Assembly (NCBI GenBank): GCA_934438135.1
Contig: CAKSBP010000004.1
Location: 1-64,000 of the forward strand
Reading direction: 5' to 3'
Length of the DNA: 64,000 nucleotides
From: an uncultured Clostridium sp.
GTDB lineage: Bacteria; Bacillota; Clostridia; Lachnospirales; Lachnospiraceae
In this document: piece by piece, positions 44,901 to 53,762 of the stretch
How positions within the stretch are numbered: the stretch's first letter is position 1
How the letters are laid out: each line of letters starts with the position of its first letter
The notes under the pieces: generated by a model
What the model was told of the DNA's origin: nothing
Seen by the model: the letters and a program-made list of their open reading frames with translations, nothing else
Databases searched by the model: none
Translations under genes and position numbers: made by a program

Positions 44901-47900
44901 GGTAAAGAAAATGATTAGCAGTACCTATCATAAAGGAAAAAATCTTCAGATATTAATTCCAAGTGATGGAAATGGTGCTCTTTTAGGAGCAGTAGATGGT
45001 CTTCTTAAGTCTGCAGCAATAGAAAATCCTTTATTTAAGGCGAAGGTAATTGAAGCAGATAGTACAATGTCTGCAGATGAGGTAAGAACAATATTAGATT
45101 TGGAATCCGCAGATATGGAAAACTGTCATGTTATTTATAAAGAAAATACAAGGTATCTGGAAAGCTATGAAAAGATTGAATTACAGGAGAAAGAAGAGAA
45201 ACCATGGAAAGATGGTGGTGTCTATCTGATTTCAGGAGGAGCTGGGGGATTAGGGAAAATTTATGCCAAAGAAATTGTATCTAGTGTAGAGGATGCGGTA
45301 ATTATACTTCTTGGAAGAAAGCCAGTGAAAGAACAGACAAAACAGTTTCTAGAAGAGCTGGAACAGGAAAATGCGACAGCAGAGTATTTTTCTATTGATG
45401 TAACAGATAAAAGTGAAACGTATAAAGTAATTCAAAAGATTGTAGATAAGTATGGAAAACTGGATGGTATTCTTCATTGTGCTGGTATGATTTCCGATGA
45501 TTATATTATTAATAAAACGGAAAAGGAATTTGAAGAGACATTAAAACCAAAGGTATCTGGAATTGTATCTCTTGATCAGGCATCCAGTGATATAAAATTA
45601 GATTTTTTCATCTGTTTTTCTTCTATCAGTGGAGTAGTTGGAAATGAAGGACAATCAGACTATGCTGCAGCAAATGCATTTATGGACCGCTATATTCTTA
45701 GTCGTAATGAAATGGTAAAGGAAGGAAAGAGAAAAGGAGCTTCCATTTCCTTTAACTGGCCATTATGGAAAGACGGTGGAATGCATGTAAACAAAGAAAA
45801 TGAAAAAATGCTGGAGGAATCCTTTGGTACTATATCAATGCCTTTAAGCAGTGGATTGGGTATTTTCTATACAATCTGGGCAGAGAATAGAAAAGAAAAA
45901 CAGCTATTTGATAATGTAGTCTGTATGTATGGAAAGAGCAAGATTATTGATAAAATCATTGAATCTATGTCTGATGTTAAAGAGAAAAGAATGAAGGAAC
46001 TGGAAAACAAAGATGATGAATATGAATTATGTACGTTCCAGGAAGAGTGGGTTCTAGAAGAGCAAGACGTAGTATCCAGAGAAGGATATAGAATCGTATG
46101 TTTTGCACAGGATAATTCTTTTCGTCAAACAGTATCCAGTGAGATAGAAATCCAAGGAAAAAATATCGAAGTTATCTGGATGATCTATGATGATGCTTAT
46201 GAAAAGAAATCCAGGTATGAATACACATTGGATTATGAAAAAAAAGAAGATTATATTCAAGCTTTCCGACAGATAAAAGAGGATTTTGGAACAATTCAAA
46301 GCGTTCTTTACCTGAACCCGTTAAATAATAAAGCATTTTTACAGGATGCCTTTGGAATTCTTTCTATTTTACAGGCAATGTTTACGGTAGGATTAAACAA
46401 GTGCAGTGTATTACTTGCAGGAGGATATGAGACACCTGTGGAAAAAGCTTATGCAGAATCATGGATTGGAATGGATCGTTCAGTGGGAATTACTTCTTTA
46501 GACGTAAACATTGGTGTAGTTCTTGGCAGTTTGAAGGAAATAGATGTATCTTCCTTTATCAGTCTGATGATTCGTGAGTGTTTTACAAAAAAAGCATGCA
46601 GTGTCTGGTTTGACCAAGGAATACGTAAAACTGCAAAGATATGTTCTGTTGAAATAGAAGAATCAGAATCTGGAAAGATTCGGGAAAATGGTACTTATAT
46701 GATTACAGGTGGTATGGGTGGCCTTGGTATCATATTTGCTGAATACCTTTCTAGAACGTATCATGCAAATCTTGTTCTGACAGGAAGAAGAAGTATTCAG
46801 GATGCTGCAGAGAGACTGAAAGAACTGAAAAAGTCTGGAATGAACGTTATATATATACAGGCAGATACTATAGATTTGGTTCAGATGAAACATGCAGTAG
46901 AAGAAACAAAGCGTAAATTCGGTTCCATTCATGGAGTAATTCATGCAGCTGGACTTGGAGAAGGAAAAAATCTTGTTAAAAAGGATTATACGGAATTTCA
47001 GAGTATTCTTAAGCCAAAGGTACAGGGGGTTATAACATTAGAGAGAGCACTTCATGGAGAAAATATAGATTTTATCTGTTATTTTTCGTCCAGCTCTGCG
47101 GTATTAGGAGATTTTGGTTCCTTTGATTATGCAGTAGCAAACCGTTTCATGATGAGTTATGCCCAATATCAAAACAGTCAGACAGTGTTAAAAGGAAAGG
47201 TATTTGTTATTGAATGGCCACTATGGCAGGATGGAGGAATGGGCTTTAAGACAAGTGCATCAGAACGGATGTATTTAAAGGCAAGTGGACAGAAATGTCT
47301 GGAAAAAGAAGATGGAACTTTATTTTTCGATAAGTTCTTAAGAAGTGGAGAGCATAACTGTCTGCTTATGAATGGAATCCGAGGGAGAATCGAAGATGAG
47401 TTAGGAATTAAAAAGGAAAAGAGAAAATCTTCAAAAGAAAAGGCAGTACAAAAGCAGACACCCCAGAAAAAACAGCCAGAAAGGAAAGAAAATGTGGTTG
47501 AAAAAGAAGTATCTGTAAAGAGTGATGAAAATCAGAGTGGAAACAATGAATTCCAGAATGCAGCAATCAAAGTTTTGAAATCAGTGCTTTCTAAAGTCCT
47601 GAAAATTTCAGAGAGCAGGATTGATGAAGAAGATTCAATGGAAGAGTATGGACTAAATTCAATTATTATTATGGATTTAACCAAGGAACTGGAAGAACGG
47701 TTCGGAAGCCTGTCTAAGACACTGTTTTATGAGTATCCAACTTTAAATGGACTAGCTGGTTACTTTGCAGAAAATTATAAAAATGTATTCGAGAAGGAAG
47801 AATTAAAGTCATCAAAAAGCAAACATATAGTGACACATTCAGAGAAAAAAATGCACAGAAGAGCACAGCAGAAAGCATCGGTATCTTCTGAGATACGACC

Positions 47901-50900
47901 AGAACCAGAAAAGGATATTGCTATAATCGGTATTTCTGGAACATATCCGAAAGCAGAAGATATGGAACAGTTTTGGGAAAACTTAAAAACAGGACTTGAC
48001 TGTATTGAAGAAGTACCAGAAGATAGATGGGATAATGATAAATACAGAATACAAATGGGAGAGAAAAAGACATTCTCAAGATATGGAGGATTTATTAAGG
48101 ATGTTGATAAGTTTGATCCATTATTTTTCCATATTTCCCCAAGAGATGCAGAACGTACAGATCCCCAGGAAAGATTGTTCCTTCAGTATGTATACTATGC
48201 AATGGAAGATGCGGGATATACCAGAAAGGATATGGAGAGAATTTCAAATGTTGGTGTCTATGTAGGTTCTATGTATTCAGAATATCAGTATTATGGTGTG
48301 GAAGAGCAGATGCGTGGAAATATGATTGCCTATACGGGAACACTTTCTTCTATCGCAAACAGAGTTTCCTATTATCTGAACATTCATGGACCAAGCCTGG
48401 CAGTAGATACGATGTGCTCGTCTTCTCTTACAGCTATTTATCTGGCATGTGAGGAACTGATAAAAGGCAGGTGTGACATGATGATTGCTGGTGGTGTAAA
48501 CTTATCCATTCATCCCAATAAATATGTTATGCTGGCACAGAATAATTTTTCATCTAGTACAGGAAGATGTGTAAGTTTTGGAGAAGGAGGAGACGGTTAT
48601 GTTCCATCCGAGGGAGTTGGAGTCGTGATTTTGAAACCTTTATCCAAGGCAGTAGAAGACGGAGATCATATTTATGGTGTTATCAAGGCAATTGAAGCAA
48701 ATCATGGTGGAAAGACAAGCGGATATTCCGTGCCAAATCCAAATTCACAGACGGATGTTATTGTAAGGGCATTAGAGAGTGCACATATTAATCCGGAAAC
48801 CGTAAATTATATAGAAGCACATGGAACAGGAACAGCGCTTGGAGATCCAATTGAAATTACTGCTTTAACAAATGCCTATAGGAAATATACCAGTAAGACA
48901 GGAATCTGTACGGTTGGTTCTGTAAAATCGAATATTGGACATTGTGAAGGTGCAGCAGGTGTTTCTGCCTTATCCAAAGTATTACTGCAGCTGAAGTATC
49001 ACCAGATTGTACCATCCATTCATTCGGAACCGCTGAATTCATTTATTAAATTTGAGGAGACACCATTTGTTGTTCCACATAAACTCAAGACATGGGAAAG
49101 AGTTACTTTAGAAGAAGATGGAAGAAGAAAAGAATATCCATTACGTGCAGGTATTTCAGCTTTTGGAGCAGGTGGTTCAAACGTGCATATGATTGTAGAA
49201 GAATACATGGGGAAAGAAGAAAAACAAAATACTTCAGGACCTTATGGAATTATTTTATCGGCACAGAGTGAAGTTCAGACAAAAGAGCTTGCGTCTAAAC
49301 TTCTTGACAGGATTCAGAAAGGCTTCTATCAGGAAGAAGATATGGCATCCATTGCATATACCTTACAGACAGGAAGAGAAGCAATGGATTATCGGATCGC
49401 ATTTTTGGCAGAAAATCTGAAGGAACTGTCAGAAAAACTAAAATGCTGCCTGGGAACAGAAGGAACGGAAAATGGCATCTATGCGGGGGATATGAAAAAA
49501 GAGAACAAAGATCTTGCCCTTCTGTTTTCCAAGGAAGAAGTAAATTCTATTATGAAGGCATGGCTGGAAAAAGGAAAACTGGAAAAAATTCTGGAATGCT
49601 GGACAAAGGGAATGAAAATCGACTGGCATGTGCTTTATGAAGATGGAAAACCAAATCGAATCAGTCTGCCAGTTTATCCATTCCTAAAACAAAGATGCTG
49701 GATTGATATGAAACATGAGCGGATTTCAGCAGATACTGAAAATTATACGAAGTCGACAGATTCAAAAGAGATAGTTTATGCAGAAGAAAAATGGGTACCA
49801 GCTAAGGTCAGCGAAATACTAAATGGAAATTTTCGTGAAAAGGATTACATTCTGTGGATTTTAAATAAAGAGACAGATGTAGATGCAATTCAGAGCTATA
49901 TACAGGAAAAACAAATACGAGGAAAATTTACTTTTATTAGACGAGGGCAGATATATGATAGTGCATCCGATGGAATTACAGTTATTGAATTTTCTGGAAG
50001 TAAGCAATTAAAAAAAGGTCTCGAAAAGGCAGTAGAGAATATACGTATGGTTACTCATGTGATTTACTGGGGAGCAGATGCACAGGAATTTGCAGAAGAA
50101 ACGATTCCTGAGCTTGGATATTTATATAAGGCACTTCATCTGCTTCAGGTAGAAGCTGTCCAGATTACCGTAGCAGGACGCTATGATAATGTAATAAAAG
50201 AATGTAGTATTGATGCATTAAACGGATATGCAAAATCGGCAAGGATGCTTATGCCGAAAACAGGTGTAGCAGTTATTGCTGCAGAGCAGGCATCAATTAC
50301 AATGGAGCAGTTTATTACAGTATCCTTAAATTCATGTTTTACAGAAGCGACGGTTTCCTGGAAGAAAGAAGATGGAATCTGGAAGACAAATGAAATAAAA
50401 GAAATACATCCGAAAGAAGGAAAAAGCATTCTGCGTAAACAAGGAGTATATCTGATTACTGGAGGACTTGGAGGGATTGGATTTGTTATTTCCAGATGGT
50501 TGATGAAGAGATATCATGCCAGACTTCTTCTGACGGGAAGAAATCTAAATCAGAAAAAGCAGGAAAGACTGGATAAACTGAACCAGATAGAAGGAGCAGA
50601 AGCAGTATTCTGTAAAGCAGATGTCTGTAGTGAAGAAGAAATGAGAGTGGCTGTCCAGATGGCAGAAGATACATTTGGTACTGTAAATGGTGTGATTCAT
50701 GCAGCAGGGATAGAAGGAACGAGTAAAATATTTGATAGTACAGATGAGCAATTCCATAGAGTAATGGCACCGAAGGTAGATGGAACATTGATTTTAAATC
50801 ATATATTGAAGGAAAAACCACTGGAATTGATTTGTTATTTCTCTTCTACGTCAGCGCTTCTTGGTGATTTTGGAGATTGTGCATATAGTACAGGAAATCG

Positions 50901-53724
50901 ATTTATGATGTCCTTTGCACGGAAACAGAACCACAATATGAAACAGACAAAGGTATATGTAATTAATTGGCCACTATGGCGTCAGGGTGGCATGGGACAT
51001 GCGGATAACAGTGCCATGGAAATGTATCTGAAATCTTCTGGACTTAGTTTTCTAGAAAGTAAGGATGCAGTTCAATGTATGGAACTTATTTTCCAGCAGG
51101 ATCGTGTCCAGCATATTGTTTTTTCGGGAAAAAAGAAACGAATCAAAGCAATGATAGAACCAGGTTCTGTAAAACGGGAAGTGAAAAAGGAACCAGTGAA
51201 CCAGCTAACTGTTAAAAGGCAGGTACAAACAGAAAATAAGGATATAAAACTGTTGCTTCTGGAAGAACTGCAGCAGATGGTAAGCAGGCTTTTGAAGATT
51301 CCAGCAGACAATATTGGCTATGATACACTACTTGCTGATTTTGGTTTTGATTCCATCACCCTTTCTGAATATGCAGATATGCTGAATGAATATTATGGGA
51401 TTAATGTTATGCCTGATATTTTCTATAGTTATTCTACATTGATTAAGTTCAGGGACTGGATGTTAAAAGAACACAAACAGACTTTGAAAGAATTTTATTC
51501 TGAAAAGGAAAAGGATGTAGAGGAATATGAGGAAGTGAAAGAGGCAGAGACAGAATTATGGGAGAAACAGGAAGAACATTTGGAAGATGGAATTGCAGTG
51601 GTAGGAATGAGTGGACGCTTTCCAGGAGCTATGAATATAGAGGAATTTTGGAAAAATCTTGAGAACGGAATCGTTACAATTAAGCCGGTAGGAGAAGAAC
51701 GAAAACTATGGCATAAGGACAGTAAGGTTCGAAAAATGGGATGGCTGCGTGGAGTTGAAGAGTTTGATCCATTATTCTTTGAAATATCACCATCCGAAGC
51801 AGAAAGCATAGATCCAAGACAAAGGCTTCTGTTGGAAGAGTCTTGGAAGGCATTGGAGATGGCTGGATTTGGACAAAAACTTTTAGACAGGGAAGAGATT
51901 GGAGTATTTGTAGGTGCGGAAGATAGTACCTATGGAATGGTTACTAACAATGCAGGAAGTATTACAGCAAATCATAATGCAATGCTGGCAGCAAGACTGG
52001 CATATTTTCTGGATATGAAAGGACCAAATATGACCATTAATACGGCATGCTCTTCTGGATTGTCTGCAGTTCATGAAGCATGTCTTAGTATCCGGAATCG
52101 GGAATGTGATGCAGCAGTAGCAGCTGGAGTAAATCTTTTCTTTACACCTAGAAGCTACGATAAAATGGAGGAAGCAGGAATGATTTCGCCAACACAGAGC
52201 TGTTATGCATTTGATAACCGTGCAGATGGAATGGTTCCAGGTGAAGGTGTTGCAGTGGTTGTATTAAAAAGGCTGTCTCAGGCACTAAAAGATAAAAATC
52301 CTATTTTAGCAGTTATAAAGGGAAGCGGCATCAATTATGATGGAAAGACCAATGGAATAACAGCACCAAGTGCACAGTCGCAGCTTAGGCTTTTGAAATC
52401 TGTATATAAGCGTTTTCATATTAATCCGGAAGACATTGGTTTTGTTATGGCACATGGGACGGGAACACGGCTGGGGGATCCGATTGAAATGAACGCTTTG
52501 GCAGAAGCATTCCGTGAATATACAGATGAAAAGCAATACTGTGCAGTTGGTTCTATTAAGTCCAATATCGGACATGGTCTGGCTGCATCAGGAGTTAGCA
52601 GTCTGATTGCCATGATACTGTCCATGCAGAATAATATTATACCTCCACAGGTAAATTGTGAGGAAGAAAGCAGATATATTAACTGGAAAGAGAGCCCATT
52701 CTATATTAATCATGAAAAAAAAGAATGGATAGACCAGGGAAATAAAAAACGTCTTGGCACCGTAAGTTCATTTGGAATGGGAGGAACCAATGTTCATATG
52801 GTTGTAGAGAGTGCTGCTTCTTATCAGCAGGAAACCATGGCTGAAGAAGGCAGGATGTGTATTCTGACACTGTCCGCAAAAAATAAAAATTCATTAGTGA
52901 GAATGGAAACAGAATTAGCTGACTATTTGGAAAAAAGCGAAGGAAAGATTCCACTTAAAGATATCAGTTATACACTTTTGGAAGGGAGAAAACATTTTCT
53001 ATATCGAAAAAGCATAGCTGTCTCAAATGGTACAGAAGCTGCTAAACTTCTTAGAAGCAAAGGAGTGGAAGGAGAACAGAAGGTAAGTAGAAAGTTTATT
53101 CCAAAAAAGGAAGTAATAGAGAGGATTACACAGCTGCAGAAGGAATACAGCAGAAGTACAGGAACAAAGCTACAGGAAATTTTACAGGAACTGGCACAGT
53201 ATTATTGTACGGGCTATAGTCTGGATGGAGATGCTTTATTTGAAAATCTTCCGGTAAAACGGATTACAATGCCTGGTTATTCCTTTGAACATGGAACTTA
53301 TAGTGCAGAGGAAGCAATGGAAAACCAGCCTGAATCAGAAGATGAAATTATTACACTTTATTTAGGTGTGAAGAACCCGCCAAAAGAAGAAATTGTTTTA
53401 GGCAGATTTACAGATGGTTTCCAAAGCACAGAAGAAGTCAAAAAGTATGAAGAAAAGCTGAAGAATATACTGAATGTAGTGCTATCACAGCCGGATACAG
53501 AAAAGTATGGAATACAGATTATTGCACCTCTTAATGACAGCAGATATCAGAAGGCAGAAAAGATGCTGATAAAGGCAAAAGGGAAAAAGAAAGAATTTAG
53601 AGGGAAAATGATTTATGTTCCGGTAGATACCACACAGGAAGAATTGATAAAAATTGCTGACTATGAGAAGAAACAAAGCAGTTACGAAAATGTAGCTTAT
53701 CAGGTGCAGCAGGAAAAAAGATAG
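41983..53724 (+). CDS. trans-AT PKS KS-DH-KR-KR-ACP-KS-KR-ACP-KS-partial KR
   Basis: A 3913-residue giant. Module 1: KS (NTACSSG), DH (about 630-905; DHVIDGNQVFPG, EYGKSF, TDGALQ), KR1 (GGAGGLG, Tyr1227 in YAAAN), a second full KR (GGMGGLG, Tyr1716 in YAVAN) and ACP (Ser1893 in GLNS). Module 2: KS (Cys2145 in DTMCSSS), KR (GGLGGIG, YSTGN) and ACP (Ser3124). Module 3: KS (Cys3356 in NTACSSG) and then about 130 residues resembling only the structural half of a KR; its ACP seems to be the first domain of the next protein. No AT, MT or ER is present. The two KRs in one module and the half KR are unusual. The start ATG 41983 has GAGG upstream but lies in frame with the preceding gene. Confidence 0.93.
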   Translation: MEESDEMEEQEETFQVSEETTGIHRKEEKIAIVGLSGKFPGALNPDQLWELIRNGKETIKEVPKERKEWWQGDKDPKVCNYKMGLIEGIDQFDPLFFEISPSEAETIDPQQRVLLEEIWKALENAGYGNKLLSEEKIGVFVGAEDGDYKKISPDDVVITSNNASMLSARIAYFLNLTGPNMTMNTACSSGLSAAHQAVLSIQNGECDSAIVGGISLAVTSSAYDSMERAGMLADDRRCYAFDSKACGMVPAEAAAVLIFKKLSKAEKDGNYIYGVVTGSGINYDGRTNGITAPSGQSQKSLITSIYDKYQINPEDIGLILAHGTGTRLGDPIEMNALIGAFAGYTRKCGFCAVESIKSNIGHSLAASGLVSLIVLLKAIENKVIPPQINCDSESEYIKWEDSPFYINKKEKKWETGRRDTRMGAVSAFGMGGTNVHFVIESYENREYTESSKGCYLFAVSAKTEEALENRCQQLLEYLETEGSAHRMKDIQFSLLEGRVHFQYRMAVVAANLQEAIRLLRKRKENVPGVYFNKVKKSFKAQDSIKGLIEELIGKCGKDILMSERRDNLFALAEFYCQGYQIDAEEMYGDRHFIRLALPCYPFDQERCWIESEGQTITVLEKEEQRLSGLLGQNCSNLYELKFKTEIDGNSFYLRDHVIDGNQVFPGVAYLEMACAAAKQALGAKDECVVRISNVGWISPVICNKGEKETVYIVLEEAEDDILNFDIYTLDDEGKEILKSQGTLEVVEEEEYYEDIESLQENAETVFHGEDFYHMYSGMNMEYGKSFHYIQKVYASKESILAYLEMPEEDLEAQKCELVPGMTDGALQSIIGFAILNEEGKNAKSRVPFGMDEIIVYHPCTSRMWAVAVKAESAGKVEKYDVSLCDEMGRVCILIRGYVSVEAEYGNKVQSYVLKRNWVPVLQPDMESCNSDRVDLCAGMEHVPEGTVNIVDISSIEDNIDGTYINFAVNVFRQVKKMISSTYHKGKNLQILIPSDGNGALLGAVDGLLKSAAIENPLFKAKVIEADSTMSADEVRTILDLESADMENCHVIYKENTRYLESYEKIELQEKEEKPWKDGGVYLISGGAGGLGKIYAKEIVSSVEDAVIILLGRKPVKEQTKQFLEELEQENATAEYFSIDVTDKSETYKVIQKIVDKYGKLDGILHCAGMISDDYIINKTEKEFEETLKPKVSGIVSLDQASSDIKLDFFICFSSISGVVGNEGQSDYAAANAFMDRYILSRNEMVKEGKRKGASISFNWPLWKDGGMHVNKENEKMLEESFGTISMPLSSGLGIFYTIWAENRKEKQLFDNVVCMYGKSKIIDKIIESMSDVKEKRMKELENKDDEYELCTFQEEWVLEEQDVVSREGYRIVCFAQDNSFRQTVSSEIEIQGKNIEVIWMIYDDAYEKKSRYEYTLDYEKKEDYIQAFRQIKEDFGTIQSVLYLNPLNNKAFLQDAFGILSILQAMFTVGLNKCSVLLAGGYETPVEKAYAESWIGMDRSVGITSLDVNIGVVLGSLKEIDVSSFISLMIRECFTKKACSVWFDQGIRKTAKICSVEIEESESGKIRENGTYMITGGMGGLGIIFAEYLSRTYHANLVLTGRRSIQDAAERLKELKKSGMNVIYIQADTIDLVQMKHAVEETKRKFGSIHGVIHAAGLGEGKNLVKKDYTEFQSILKPKVQGVITLERALHGENIDFICYFSSSSAVLGDFGSFDYAVANRFMMSYAQYQNSQTVLKGKVFVIEWPLWQDGGMGFKTSASERMYLKASGQKCLEKEDGTLFFDKFLRSGEHNCLLMNGIRGRIEDELGIKKEKRKSSKEKAVQKQTPQKKQPERKENVVEKEVSVKSDENQSGNNEFQNAAIKVLKSVLSKVLKISESRIDEEDSMEEYGLNSIIIMDLTKELEERFGSLSKTLFYEYPTLNGLAGYFAENYKNVFEKEELKSSKSKHIVTHSEKKMHRRAQQKASVSSEIRPEPEKDIAIIGISGTYPKAEDMEQFWENLKTGLDCIEEVPEDRWDNDKYRIQMGEKKTFSRYGGFIKDVDKFDPLFFHISPRDAERTDPQERLFLQYVYYAMEDAGYTRKDMERISNVGVYVGSMYSEYQYYGVEEQMRGNMIAYTGTLSSIANRVSYYLNIHGPSLAVDTMCSSSLTAIYLACEELIKGRCDMMIAGGVNLSIHPNKYVMLAQNNFSSSTGRCVSFGEGGDGYVPSEGVGVVILKPLSKAVEDGDHIYGVIKAIEANHGGKTSGYSVPNPNSQTDVIVRALESAHINPETVNYIEAHGTGTALGDPIEITALTNAYRKYTSKTGICTVGSVKSNIGHCEGAAGVSALSKVLLQLKYHQIVPSIHSEPLNSFIKFEETPFVVPHKLKTWERVTLEEDGRRKEYPLRAGISAFGAGGSNVHMIVEEYMGKEEKQNTSGPYGIILSAQSEVQTKELASKLLDRIQKGFYQEEDMASIAYTLQTGREAMDYRIAFLAENLKELSEKLKCCLGTEGTENGIYAGDMKKENKDLALLFSKEEVNSIMKAWLEKGKLEKILECWTKGMKIDWHVLYEDGKPNRISLPVYPFLKQRCWIDMKHERISADTENYTKSTDSKEIVYAEEKWVPAKVSEILNGNFREKDYILWILNKETDVDAIQSYIQEKQIRGKFTFIRRGQIYDSASDGITVIEFSGSKQLKKGLEKAVENIRMVTHVIYWGADAQEFAEETIPELGYLYKALHLLQVEAVQITVAGRYDNVIKECSIDALNGYAKSARMLMPKTGVAVIAAEQASITMEQFITVSLNSCFTEATVSWKKEDGIWKTNEIKEIHPKEGKSILRKQGVYLITGGLGGIGFVISRWLMKRYHARLLLTGRNLNQKKQERLDKLNQIEGAEAVFCKADVCSEEEMRVAVQMAEDTFGTVNGVIHAAGIEGTSKIFDSTDEQFHRVMAPKVDGTLILNHILKEKPLELICYFSSTSALLGDFGDCAYSTGNRFMMSFARKQNHNMKQTKVYVINWPLWRQGGMGHADNSAMEMYLKSSGLSFLESKDAVQCMELIFQQDRVQHIVFSGKKKRIKAMIEPGSVKREVKKEPVNQLTVKRQVQTENKDIKLLLLEELQQMVSRLLKIPADNIGYDTLLADFGFDSITLSEYADMLNEYYGINVMPDIFYSYSTLIKFRDWMLKEHKQTLKEFYSEKEKDVEEYEEVKEAETELWEKQEEHLEDGIAVVGMSGRFPGAMNIEEFWKNLENGIVTIKPVGEERKLWHKDSKVRKMGWLRGVEEFDPLFFEISPSEAESIDPRQRLLLEESWKALEMAGFGQKLLDREEIGVFVGAEDSTYGMVTNNAGSITANHNAMLAARLAYFLDMKGPNMTINTACSSGLSAVHEACLSIRNRECDAAVAAGVNLFFTPRSYDKMEEAGMISPTQSCYAFDNRADGMVPGEGVAVVVLKRLSQALKDKNPILAVIKGSGINYDGKTNGITAPSAQSQLRLLKSVYKRFHINPEDIGFVMAHGTGTRLGDPIEMNALAEAFREYTDEKQYCAVGSIKSNIGHGLAASGVSSLIAMILSMQNNIIPPQVNCEEESRYINWKESPFYINHEKKEWIDQGNKKRLGTVSSFGMGGTNVHMVVESAASYQQETMAEEGRMCILTLSAKNKNSLVRMETELADYLEKSEGKIPLKDISYTLLEGRKHFLYRKSIAVSNGTEAAKLLRSKGVEGEQKVSRKFIPKKEVIERITQLQKEYSRSTGTKLQEILQELAQYYCTGYSLDGDALFENLPVKRITMPGYSFEHGTYSAEEAMENQPESEDEIITLYLGVKNPPKEEIVLGRFTDGFQSTEEVKKYEEKLKNILNVVLSQPDTEKYGIQIIAPLNDSRYQKAEKMLIKAKGKKKEFRGKMIYVPVDTTQEELIKIADYEKKQSSYENVAYQVQQEKR
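46030..47410 (+). repeat. KR domain duplicate, copy A (second KR of the tandem)
   Basis: This KR, including its structural half, is much closer to the KR at 56180-57560 than to the KR directly before it. Shared blocks include EKKSRYEY, ESWIGM and the YFSSSSA-LGDFGSFDYAV stretch, and the DNA is also visibly alike over long runs. It looks like a recent copy inserted between KR1 and ACP of this module. Confidence 0.7.
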
Positions 53725-53762
53725 AGGAGATAAAGTAATCCGTAAAGATGGAGGTCAGATGA

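Noticed and set aside
53725..53762. frameshift joining the 41983 and 53763 genes into one protein
   Set aside because: Frames differ and GGAGGT precedes ATG 53763; the first protein ends in a KR half, so deletion fits better than a single-base error.
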